From the NCBI RefSeq assembly GCF_030463565.1, contig NC_134660.1, positions 5,717,501 to 5,781,500 of the forward strand: a DNA stretch of 64,000 nt. The letters are read 5' to 3'. Source of the DNA: Pelecanus crispus (lineage: Eukaryota; Chordata; Aves; Pelecaniformes; Pelecanidae). Positions 43,991-55,500 of the stretch are shown piece by piece. A program made the position numbers and the translations under genes. Each line of letters starts with the position of its first letter. Within the stretch, counting starts at the first letter, position 1. Below the pieces are notes generated by a model. The model did no database searches. It had not been told where the DNA came from and worked only from the letters and a program-made list of their open reading frames with translations.

Positions 43991-46900
43991 CCTGCTCCGT
44001 CCTGCCGTGCCCGGTCCGGGGGTGTCCCATAACCCTGGGTGCAACCCAGTGTTGGTGGGATGCCCTGGGAACAAGGAGCAGCTTTTCACGGGTCCAGCTT
44101 AGCTAGAAGCCAAACTTCACCCCGTCAGGGCGCCGAGCACAGGCAGGGATATAAAGCCAAGAGCAGCCGTGGAGCTCCCCTGGAAGCTCTCGCTGAGCAC
44201 GCACGGGGGGACCTCCACGGTCCCAAGACGTCAGCTTGGGATGAGAGACAAAGGCCATCGCCGGGATCCGAAGCAGGAGAACAGGGCCCAGGGCCAGGAG
44301 CTCCGCTCCCGGCTACATCTGGTCTCACAAGAGAAGCTAAAAAACATCTGGAGAGGAGCAGAGCGGCACTAATTGGTTCTGTTAATAAAAACTATTTTGG
44401 CACGGCAGCAGCAGCTGTGTGGGCGATGGGACTCGGGGCTGGCTGGGCACCCAACACCAGGGCGCGGGGGGTCCGGAGAGGCACGGCTGGCACAGCGCGG
44501 TGGGTTTGGTGGGTTTGGTGGGTTTGGCTGGACGAGGCGGTGACAAGGACGATGGGGCTGAAAGCCTGTCCTCCCTCGGAGACCCCAGGGCCCCCGCGCC
44601 CCTGTGGCTCGCGACGTTTTGAGCCCCAAGAAGACAGGACTGCTCCACTTCCCTAAAAAGCCGGCAGAAAAGGGAGGGGAAAATCGTGAGCGTAAAATCG
44701 TGAGCAAACAGGGCTTTTCAGCAGGGAACAGGATGGTTCTTGTTTAGGAGCAAACCGCCTTCATGGAAAACTCCAATCTAAATAGCACAAACCTAGCATT
44801 TTAAGGTTGATTTTTACTAGTTAAATAAAACTATCCCAAATTAGTTGCACGCACATGTATATAAATGTTACTTAAACATGTTTTACTTATAAAATTGATT
44901 AATTAAAGAAAGGAGTATTCACAGCGAGAGAAGTGAACTGGCTGTTCCCAGTTTCCATGTTTGCCAAGATTTCAGGACTAGCAGAGCTCATCCCTCCATC
45001 CCTTGTTTTCAGTTACGAAATGGAAGAGGAAGGCAAGTTTTCCGGCCTTCCCAGTTCCCAACCGCCTTCTCAGCTCTGGGTAAACAACTCGCTCAACTGA
45101 CTTAACCAAATCATACCAAAATAAGGAGAATCTGCTGTTTGCACCTGGAGAGGAAGCCACCGGTGTCAAAAGCAGTTTCGGCGACCCCAGTTCCGCTCTG
45201 CCGCTTGGCTACACTCTTAGCCCGGGGCTTTGGCTTCCTTTAAAATGCCAGAAGCAAATAAATATTTCTGTAGTGTTAGTGTTTAATTTGAAATGCTTAC
45301 ACTAGTTTCTAGGGAGCTTAGAGATAGGGTTTGTTATAATTTTATAATGAGATAGGTTTGCATTTAAAATGCATTTAATGTAAATAAATATCTTTTGGTA
45401 TACACAGTCCAGGCTCTGTATCTGTCCTGATTTGTATCCCTACCATCAGCAGGACGGTCAGGCAGACTGGGTCGCAGTCCTGGACCTCATCAGCCGCATC
45501 TTTAGAAATGGGTTCAGTGAAACCGAGCAGTTCTAGCTCCAGTAAATAAAACCCATCAATTCAATCTCAAAAGGAATATTTCCTTTCCGAGCAGTGAGCT
45601 AGCAGAGGCAGTCAACCGTCACTTAAAGCCTCTGTCAACCACGTCGCTGCCCACCGAAGTGCAGAGCCTGGGCTGTGGGCCAGCAGCTGGCTCCTCGGTC
45701 AGGATGCGCCGGCTCCAGCTCGCCCGCCAGCCTGGGAAGGTCCCCTCCACACAGCCACGCCAGGCTGGGGGTCAGGAGGAGCCAAGGAGCGTACGAGCCT
45801 ACAAGAAGCGTTGCTTCACTTGTTTAGATGCTGCTGGTGATGCTCAGGGTAAGGCGGGTGGACACAGGACCACCCTGAAGAGAGCTGAGGTTTTTTTTCT
45901 CTTTCAAAAAAGAAAAGGGACTTGGAGATTACAGTGTCACGCTGCTTTATGAGATGCTCCTTTGGGTCGCAAATGCAGGCATTTGAAAGCTAGAAAAACG
46001 CCAAGCTGGTATTTGAGAGCTGCTTATGCAACTGTAATTCTGCCAGTGGCGTGTGTTCGCCCAGCCCAGCATTTCGCCGTCACGTGCTGCCTTCTCCACG
46101 ACGCTTCTGCTTCATTTAATGCCCAGAGACGATCGGGGACAAACCAAGTCTCGGGGGCACTGCACAGTCTGGATCATCCTGGCGTCTCCATGCTTGGCTG
46201 CAACATAAAAAAACGTTGCTTTAACGCCATGCTTTTACTAACAGAGCTAGAGAGGCAGCAGGGCAGCAAGTGATGGGCAGGACTCGGGTGCAAGGTGCCG
46301 TACCAATCTAGCTGCAGCGGTAGGGCATCATCATTAACAGGCGGCAGAGCCTGTGCTAGGCTGGGGTGCCTGCTGCTCTGCTCATCTCTGACAAATACTG
46401 ACATATTTAAACAGGATCTGGAGTAAAAAAACACACCCAGATGTTGCTGGCTATTGGGTGACGGGACACCTGATAGCTGCGGGACCCACTGTTCCCTCTT
46501 CTCTAGGGACTGACATTTACTCTGCGACACCACCATGTCTCCAGCGAGCAAACAGCTGGGGGCTTCTCGGAACAGACCGCGCTCTCCCCGGCATGTTTAT
46601 TAACCAGCTCTCGCACCCTCTGCTCCAGCCGCCCCGGCGATGACGCTGCTCTCAGAAACCAGAGCCACACCAGGACGGCACGGCAAACCCAGGGCCCGGG
46701 GCAGCCAAATCACCACCCCTGACCAGGGAGCAGTCCCTGAACCCCGGACAAAGGGCCAAAACAGGGTGGTTTGGGGCAATCGGTGCCTTATGGGGAGTAA
46801 ATGTTCTTTAAGTCCCCCCTGGAGTTGCCCATCCCAGGTTCTGTCTTGTTTTGCTCAAAAGCAGGGTTAGGTGCACTGTGACCTGTCCTCTTCCCCATCT

Positions 46901-47500
46901 CCTCTCCCTCCTTTCCACACCAGCCCTCTGCTTAACCCAGACATATTTCACATTTGTGTCTCAGGCAAGAGCAAGCAGCAGCTCATAACCAGATCTTCAC
47001 GTAGCCTTGTCCAGCTGAGCATGTGAGAAACCTCCCAGAGCGCCGGCATCTGAATTTGCAGTGGGCAGGCCGGCACCCGCACAAGCACCTGGGTATGACA
47101 GCTCTTCATCACACCTATGCCAAACCAGCTCACCACAACTATTTACTGAACTTTTGAAACTTTGGTAGCATGGAAGCAGTTAAGCGGGAGATAGGATTCA
47201 TCCAACAGCATCCATCCAGCTCTGTCCCCGCTAACAGTAAACGGGAAAACATCCCACTTGCTTTAGGTCAGGAGTCTCCCAGACTGGCCAGTCAGCCCCG
47301 TTAACTGTGGGCCAAGGCTGCAGAGGCAGGCAGGAGAATCAGGTGAATTCTCGACGCCCTGCAGCAAATTCCCCTGCGTAAAAGCACTGATCTGATTTGG
47401 GATGGGTCTTCCAATGATGATAAAACCTTCACTTGCAATAAACAGCAGAATATGGTGAAATCATTCAGCACTGATTTCATCCTTAGGCAAACAACCTCCC
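43991..47500. other. Intergenic region between CD79B and GH
   Basis: No gene recognised. 44760-45420 is markedly A/T-rich beside its GC-rich flanks. It includes ATGTATATA at 44855-44863, an exact match to the Pit-1 consensus ATGNATAWW, and an ATGCAT-like POU-type cluster near 45355-45385. A GGTGGGTTTG direct repeat of about three copies lies near 44500. In human, pituitary control elements of the GH locus lie between CD79B and GH and further upstream, so enhancer activity here is a reasonable inference. Confidence 0.4.
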
Positions 47501-47514
47501 CGACCTTTACATCT

Positions 47515-47644
47515 ATGTATAAATGACTACAATTAGGTAGCACCATTGCGAACACTTGTGCATTTATGCACAGAGAAGATACAGAGATGTTGTTGTGATC
47601 ATGAACACATATATACATTTTAAACAGACCCCCTCCTATATAAG
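47515..47644 (+). promoter_or_regulatory. GH: GH core promoter with TATA box and Pit-1-like sites
   Basis: TATATAAG at 47637-47644 is a strong TATA box about 90 bases before the start codon and predicts transcription start near 47667. Pit-1 (POU1F1) type sites lie upstream: ATGTATAAA at 47515-47523, an 8 of 9 match at about 47561-47570 on the reverse strand, and TATATACAT at 47610-47618. This gives sites near -150, -100 and -55. Paired proximal Pit-1 sites are the hallmark of vertebrate GH promoters. Confidence 0.75.
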
Positions 47645-47732
47645 GGGTGGCTCAACAGTTACCTTTACCCGCCTAGATGAGAGGAGGAAACATTCACTGT
47701 CAAGCAACACCTGAGCAACTCACCGGGCAGAA

Positions 47733-50700
47733 ATGGCTCCAGGTACTTTTCTTTATTTCAGTTTTAAAGGATTGCCAGCGCTGCTGCATGCTTAGGGTGA
47801 TGGGAGATGACGATGGGGTGGTACTGTGGTGGGCTATACACACTCAGTGCCAGCCCTAAATTAAAATGTGGCAACTTATAAATCAATGAAAAAGAAAACC
47901 TTTCCCTACAGTGTGACTTTAATCCATGAATTAACTTAGGTAGTCATTAGCCTAAACTGGGCAAGGAGAGGAGGGAGAACATGAAGAACAAGGTCAAGCC
48001 ACAGTTATAATAGTTATTATTAACGTAAATGTTGGCAGGGATATTAAAACTCATATTCAAAGCTTAAGACGGGGATCAGGATGATGTCTAATGCATTTGT
48101 CCAAGTCCTACAGGCTCCAAGTCATGCCTCCACTGAAGGGTATTTGTCTGAGATTAACTCTGTGGTCTCTGTAAGCACAGATGGACACTCGTGTGAGTTA
48201 GATGTCACGGGTTGAAAACCTTTAGGCTTGACAAAGATCACCAAATTCTACAGGTATGTCCCAGAGAGCAAAAGTAGCTGGTGACAGCACAGGCAATGTC
48301 ATCGGCTCTCGTCCTAGTGAAGGCAGACAGCCGGTTTCACGTCAGCAGCATGGCGTAAGGCAAGGCTAAAGCGAGGTACCCCCAGGCCCTCACCTGGTAC
48401 TCACCAACCCCTGCTTGCTCACGCAATGAAGAGTGCACTGTGCTCTTCTCATGAGGGCAAGGCCTATGGAAAAACATGAGGATGTTAGGGAAAAACATAG
48501 GGACACCTTCTAGTTTTCATGGAGCAACAATGACTCTTCAGCCAGGAGGATGCTGCTTATAACACTGGGAGCAGTACAAGCCCCGAGGGCACGTCTAGTG
48601 AAAGGGAACAGGGTTTCATTTGATTTTGGGGAGGGCTAAGCTCACCCACAGAGTCCAGCAAGACATCAAGGAAGGTGAGCCCTCAGCCAGCACGGACAGA
48701 AGAGGCTGGGAATTAATCCCCAGGTGCCACCCCCCTCCTCAGCACGGTCACTAAAGGGCTGCTAACACCTTTCCTCTCCGCTTCGCTGCAGGGTCGTGGT
48801 TTTCTCCTCTCTTCATTGCTGTGATCACTCTGGGACTGCAGTGGCCACAGGAAGCTGCCACCTTCCCGGCCATGCCCCTTTCCAACCTGTTTGCCAATGC
48901 TGTGCTGAGGGCTCAGCACCTTCACCTCCTGGCTGCCGAGACATACAAAGAGTTCGTAAGTGTGGTGGCCTCCGGGCATCTCCTCCGCATTAGCTTGGCA
49001 GTTTCAGGACTGCGCCACAGCTTCCCACCCAGTATAACTTCCTAGAAACAGGGACTTTTCAACTATCGGTGTCTTCTCTGTCAGCTCCTGATGAGGAGAA
49101 AGGGCCTTAATAGGACAGGACAGGTTACATCCCTTCAGCCTGGGGTCAGTTCTCCTCCTCTCAGCTCTCTGCCTCCGCCTCCAATCCCACACAGTCCCCT
49201 CCTCAGGGCCATCGCTGCCCACATCCAAACCTACCGCTCGGGGTCAGCTGTCTCAAAGAGAAACCTGTCCTGAAAGGAGCGGGAGATGGCACAGATATTT
49301 TGCAAGACTTTCCTGTGACGGTCACCTACGACCCTGGCTGATTCCGAGTGCTTAAAACTATCCAGTCTCTGCTGTTGCCCCGAGGTGGCACGAGCTGTCC
49401 CTTTGGCAAGAGCTGTCCCTGGGGGTCATCTACTCCTTGGGAGAACCCGGTCCAAGCGTGTTTTGCATTCACCTTAGCACTTTGGCTTAGCGCAAGGAAG
49501 ACCTATAGGTCCAGTAGCGACTGTGCCAACATACAAACCCCTGTTCCTACCTGCCAATCCTGTACGGAGACACCTCATGTCTCATGTTTATTTCTTGCAA
49601 AAAGTTACCATTCAGGACAGCTTGGGAAAGTGTCTACAGTCTTCTCCCAGTACACGGGCAACAAATCTGAGTGTATCTGGGATGTCTCCACAGGAACGCA
49701 CCTATATTCCAGAGGACCAAAGACATGCCAACAAAAATTCCCAGGCAGCATTTTGTTACTCGGAAACCATCCCTGCTCCCACAGGGAAGGATGACGCCCA
49801 GCAGAAATCGGTAAGTTCTCTCCCCAGGGCAAGCACAGACCTGTCTGAAGAGCCCAGCTGTGCTTCGTTACAGGAACAGAGGGTTTCCATCTGTAAGCAA
49901 TTCAGTGCTTCCTGAGGTATCATTCCTCCTCTCCCTTTTTTACTATTTCATCCCTGCATGAAGAAAGAAAGGCCCTTCTGGGTTACACTATACATCATAT
50001 TCCCACCCCAAAGAAGAGGAAAACTGTTGTCTGCCCAGGACATATGTCTGGGTGGTGCTCCTCAGCTTGCAAACTTGTCTGTATCTGCTGAAGCTGCAGG
50101 AGCACTGGCACATCTCTGGGTCACCTCCGGGCTGTTTCAGTGGGAGCAGGCAACTACCAAATACCTCACCTGCACAGCTTTGACCCTTGGTTTGGTTTTG
50201 TTTTTTTTTAATTTCAGGACATGGAGCTGCTTCGGTTTTCACTGGTTCTCATCCAGTCCTGGTTGACCCCGGTGCAATACCTAAGCAAGGTGTTCACAAA
50301 CAATCTGGTTTTTGGCACCTCAGACAGAGTGTATGAAAAACTAAAGGACCTGGAAGAAGGCATCCAAGCTCTGATGAGGGTAAGTTGGAGGATGTAGCAT
50401 GATTACAGAGTAACAGAGATCTCCTAGACACAGGGCACTCAGGTCCCACGGTCTTCCATGGGATCCAAAGACCATGGGAAATCTCCCCACCTTCCACTCT
50501 GAAGACCAGTGGCATCCTTTGGACTTTGCTTACCTTAAGATAACGAGATCATGACACCTCACTGCACACGTTTCATTACTGGGGAGTATAAGAACACACA
50601 TAACAAATGTTAACAGCACTGCCATAACCACTCAGACAGCAGTACAGACCAGGAAGATCACAACAGTCCAAACCCAAAGTCTTTCCAAGCCCAGCCCCAA

Positions 50701-52064
50701 AGAATACTCAGTCGCTTAAATCTGCTGTACAAACAGCAACATAATGTTTGCTACATCTCCATGCGAAATACTTTAAAGTGGAGTAAATTTTGCGAGGTTT
50801 GCAACCTGGCTTTAAGGACTCACGCCATTTTATAAAAACAACTCGTATAACTCTGTGTACAGATGGAAGCCTATGCTCTGATGTTTCTCTCTTACATTAA
50901 TACAGCACCCAGACAGCTGAGAGCTGGAGAGTGATCTTCTTCAAAGGTCACTCTTAATTTTTGCTTTGTTGTTTTAAATGAAATTGCTTATTATCTGCCA
51001 GGACACCTTTTCAGTTATGCTTACTCTATGACTGAGTTTATCTGCCAGCATCACCGCGTAGCCAGAGCTCCGAGACCTGTATCTGTAGGAAATGAGTCTG
51101 GACAATTGTCTGGACAATTATTTACATCTTCCAGCTTCTAAATAACTCTGAAAGTCAGGCCCTGAGAGTAAACAGAGATTTTCTGTCCTGGCACTTCAGC
51201 TGGGCTAAGTAGGTATATATATCAGCACCATTTCCAGATTTTCCTCTCCAGATTTGGTATGTGCCTGGGCGTTGGGAAGCGGTACACAGAAACCAGACAA
51301 ATAATCACATTTCATCCATTTATGAATGGATGTTTACTTAACGAAAACCATCCTGTTTATTGTGCCAGCTGGTGAGCAAAGCAGGGCAGGAGTGGCAGCA
51401 GGCTGCAGCTCTCTCCGCTCCAGATGCGCACGCCTTGGATCTGGGTTAGAGCTTTGTTCGCTGGGAAAGTGGGAGAAAAGAGGGAATTATTTGCCCAGCT
51501 CCCCATCCCCTTGGCTAGAGAGAGACCCTGCAACCTTCCCGTTATCTTAAGACCCCCAAAAGACACACTCGTCTCTCCCTGCTGCCTTGTACCCAGCTCC
51601 CTTCTCGCTGGCAGCGATTTGCGTAGCATCACCCCTCCGTTAATTACCTTTCCTGTGAGCACGTAAACTCAAAAGTACGTTGAAATATGATTAATGGCGG
51701 GGGGAGAGGGAACCCAACCTCCTCTAAAGTTAGACGGGGGCCGTGGCAAAGGGAGCCGTGGCAAAGGGGGCCGTGGCGACGGGGGCCGTGGCGACGGGGG
51801 CCGTGGCAGAAGCTCGACGCCAGGCCCCGCCGCCTCGCCCAGCACCTCTCCATCCTCTCGCAGGAGCTGGAGGACCGGAGCCCGCGGGGTCCCCAGATCC
51901 TCAAACCCACCTACGACAAATTCGACATCCACCTGCGCAACGAGGACGCCCTGCTGAAGAACTACAGCTTGCTCTCCTGCTTCAAGAAGGACCTGCACAA
52001 GGTGGAGACCTACCTGAAGGTGATGAAGTGCCGGCGCTTCGGAGAGGGAAACTGCACGGTTTGA
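47733..52064 (+). CDS. GH: Growth hormone (somatotropin) precursor
   Basis: Secreted pituitary hormone that acts on the growth hormone receptor. Exons: 47733-47742, 48792-48955, 49694-49810, 50218-50379, 51864-52064; 654 bases, 217 aa. The first exon has only ten coding bases (MAP plus one base), as in other GH genes. The signal peptide is about 26 residues, leaving a 191-residue hormone starting [11 protein letters not shown]. Four cysteines are in AFCYSE, LLSCFK, VMKCRR and [17 protein letters not shown] and [15 protein letters not shown] are diagnostic. Compared with chicken as I remember it, differences include RHANKN for RYTNKN and a C-terminus GEGNCTV for GESNCTI. Only one copy is seen, unlike the two known in songbirds, though a second could lie elsewhere. 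Intron 4 carries a 15-base minisatellite. Confidence 0.97.
51736..51810 (+). repeat. 15-base minisatellite in GH intron 4, five copies
   Basis: Five tandem units of the form GGGGGCCGTGGCRAM at 51736, 51751, 51766, 51781 and 51796, differing at a few positions. The array ends 53 bases before the exon 5 acceptor, where the branch point and pyrimidine tract would usually be expected. Confidence 0.9.
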
Positions 52065-52139
52065 TGCCGGGGATGGCTCCCCAACCGCTCCGGCCCCTCG
52101 CCGGCCACGGCTGCCCCGCTCCTTGTAAAGAAAATGGAG

Positions 52140-52145
52140 AATAAA
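52140..52145 (+). terminator. GH: GH polyadenylation signal
   Basis: AATAAA 75 bases after the stop codon, giving the short 3' UTR expected of GH transcripts. Confidence 0.85.
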
Positions 52146-52169
52146 GCTGCTCGCCGCCGACACGCCTCT

Positions 52170-52500
52170 GGCTCCCGGGGGGCTGCGGGGACGGGCCGGG
52201 GCAGGGCGGGTGTGGGGCCGGGGGTGGGTTTGGGGGGCTTCTCCTTCGCGCTGCAGGCCGGCGCCCGCGGAGCGGGGCCGGGGCCGGGGCCGGGCCGGGG
52301 CGGAGCGGGGCGGGCAGAGCGGGGCCGGGGCGGGCAGAGCGGGGCCGGGGCCGGGCCGCTCCATGGCGGAGGTGGTGGAGTTCCGGGTGCCCGCGGGCAG
52401 TGCCCAGACGCTGCTGGTCTGGGGGCTGGAGCCGGAGCCGGGCCTGGAGGTGAGGCGAGGCCTCGGAGCGGGCCTGAGGAGCGGGGCCCGGCTCACCCGG
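52170..52500 (+). promoter_or_regulatory. RDM1: CpG-rich promoter of RDM1
   Basis: Very GC-rich sequence with repeated GGGGCCGGGGC and GGGCAGAGC blocks and several GC boxes surrounds the RDM1 start codon. No TATA box is visible. It begins about 25 bases beyond the GH polyadenylation signal. Confidence 0.7.
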
Positions 52501-55500
52501 GGCTGGGGAGCAGCGGCTGGCACCCCCCGGGGCTGAGGATCGGGGCCTGGCACCCCCCAGGGCTGAGGAGTGGGTCCTGGGATCCCCTCAGGGCTGAGGA
52601 GTGGGGCCTGGGATCCCCCCAGGGCTGCATATTGGGGCCTGGCACCCCCCGGGGCTGAGGATCGGGGCCTGGGATCCCCCCCAGGGCTGAGGATCGGGGC
52701 CTGGGATCCCCCTGGGGCTGAGGATCGGGGCCTGGACCCCCCAGGGCTGAGGATCGGGGCCCTGGACCCCCCCAGGGCTGAGGATCGGGGCCTGGAATCC
52801 CCCCCAGGGCTGAGGAGTGGGACCTGGGATCCCCCCCAGAGCTGAGGAGTGGGGCCTGGGATCCCCCCAGAGCTGAGGAGTGGGACCTGGGATCCCCCCC
52901 AGGGCTGAGGAGTGGGGCCTGGGATCCCCCCCAGGGCTGAGGAGTGGGGCCTGGACCCCCCCAGAGCTGAGGATTGGGGCCTGGGATCCCCCCCAGGGCT
53001 GAGGATCAGGGCCTGGGATCCCCCCCAGGGCTGAGGAGTGGGACCTGGGATCCCCCCCAGGGCTGAGGATCGGGGCCTGGACCCCCCCAGGGCTGAGGAG
53101 TGGGGCCTGGGATCCCCCCAGGGCTGAGGAGTGGGGCCTGGACCCCCCCAGAGCTGAGGATCGGGGCCTGGGATCCCCCCCAGGGCTGAGGATCGGGGCC
53201 TGGGGTACCCCCAGGGCTGAGGATCGGGGCCTGGACCCCCCCAGGGCTGAGGAGTGGGGCCTGGACCCCCCCAGGGTCCCTCTCCCCCCTGGAGCTAAGA
53301 CCCCAGTTTCCCCCCATCTGTACTAATGACTTCACCTGTGTGCTAATAATATATTTTTAAATCCCTTCCTTTTTTGTTGTTTTTTAATAATTTTTTTGTT
53401 TTCTTATCTCTTTGAGGCATGCTGGGCGCAGGGCAACCCCGAGGGGGTCTCGGGCCACCGCAGGGTGATTCCTGCCCCTGTGCCACGGCCGGTTTTGTGG
53501 TCTGCACAGCAAAACTGATAGCCCAGCGCAAGGTGGAAGAGCTGGAACAAAACCCCGTTAGTCTGCCTGCAAAATGCCGTGCTAATGTTTCGCTGAAAGC
53601 TTCAGCGAAACGGCGTGCCCACACAAAGCGGGATGGCAGAGAGCAGGAGAGAGTCTGGGGGGAGGATGACAGGGGGACAGAAAACCCCACGTCTGCCTTT
53701 GCTCTCCTCCCAGCGCAGAGGCTGGATGATAAGGGAGATGAGATGTCAGGGCCAGAGGTCCAGCCAGGTTGAGATTATTTTTACGGAGAGATACTCATCT
53801 TCAGTCTCGCTGCTTATTCCAGGGCTTATTGCCATTAAACAGCACTAAAAACTTTCCTTGTTTTCTAGGTAATTAGCCTTGTGAGTAGTCCTCTCTCTGT
53901 TGCTGTTGCTCAGCCCCTGGAGCACCCATAGATATTTCAAAAGACACTTTTTTCTCTCGTTTTTCCTCAGCATTCCCTGTTTTCTGCGTTTTCCAAATTT
54001 GGGCCGCTCTACTCGGTGCGAGCGCACAGAAATGCTGCCGTGGCAGGGCCTGGGTATTACGCCATCATCAAGTTTTATTCAGCTGGAGATGCCAGCAGAG
54101 CCCAGCGCGCGTGCAACGGGCAAAGGCTGTTTCAGAAATCTCCCTTGAAGGTAAGGAGAACAGCCCCTGGCGTGAAATTTGCAGGTCTCAGCACCATGAC
54201 CTCCAGCAGCAGGGTAGAACCACATGAAATACTTGATCTCAGTGACGCTCCCCGTTCAAAAAGTTTACTAACTTTTGGCTGGACGCTACCACCATGGTGA
54301 CAGCCCGCACCGCTGGCTCCCAGGTAGCATTTTAGCAGTAAAATGGCAGCATCCCTCCTCTGGAATAATTTGCAGGGCGCGTTCCTGGGTAAAAAGTACT
54401 TAACACATCTCAGAAGCACGCATGCAGTCAGGGAGTGGGTTACCTTCGGATGACTCTCCTGGAGCCATCAACGGTGCATCTGTAGTGGGAGCCTTGCAGG
54501 CAAAGCCGGGCTAACCAGGGTTCTTCTTTCCTGGGCAGGTTTGCGTTTGCACCAAGCAGAAAGGGTTTCAGCAACAAGTCCTTGCTCTCAACAGCAACAA
54601 GTGCCAGGAGCTGGCCAACCACTACCTTGGCTTTAATGGCTGGTCCAGTCGCATCATCACCGTAAGGGACCCTCTGTATTCATCCATCATCCTTCCCCTC
54701 ATCCTCTTCTTAATTAGAGCCGTTCGTGGAATAAGAATTGCCCTCAAATCAGCAAATAATAGACAGCTACAGGAGCTGCGTTTTGGACCACAAATGGGGG
54801 TATTTTGAAAGCCTGGGGAGAGAAGATTGCTATGGGTGAGGGCACTGGCTTGGCTTCTGTTCATGAAAATGGGGGCGGCTGTGATTAAAGCAGTGCCAGG
54901 GCTTGACAGTAGTTTTCATGTGCTGAAGGTGTCTGAGATGACTGAGGCTCCCAGAGGGTGCAGACTATGAGGTATTTCTAAAATAGGGTCAAAACAGTGA
55001 ACATCCCCGCTCCGCCTCCGCCACGTGCTACTGCCCTGGAGTCACACACTGCGCAGAGAAGGCCTGTGGTGTGCAGGCATAGGCCTAAGTGGTCATAACA
55101 TCCCCTTCCTATTTAATTGAAATTAATGATCTGTGGTCTTCCCAACAGCTGCAGAACGTATCTGGCTTTGATGGTGAGAATGAGGAACTGGGAAAGACGT
55201 TACAGAAGCGATCCGTGAAATATCTGTGTGCTGTAGAGGTGACATTGCCCAACCACGGGGTACGCACCAGGGGCATTGCCCTCTGCGAGGCAGATGTAGA
55301 AAACGGTGAAGGTACGTTTTGGGTGCAGCTGGGAGTCTCTCAGCAGCTGGCACAGACACTAGTGAATCTTGGGTTCGCACAGTTTGTGGGTCTGATGTAG
55401 CATCTGAATTTTGCTGGAGGCAAGGATCTGCGCGGGGCCTTGTGAGCTGCTGCGCTATGCGGCATGGGATCCTGAGCATGCCTCTTCCCTCCCTGCCTCA

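Noticed and set aside
51669-52553. Reverse-strand open frame of 294 codons
   Set aside because: It is antisense to GH exon 5 and the RDM1 CpG island. Its repeats (HGPRRHGP) come from the 15-base minisatellite.
53006-53335. Repetitive open frames across the RDM1 intron 1 array
   Set aside because: Translations of the minisatellite only; unit length is not constant and the frame shifts between units.
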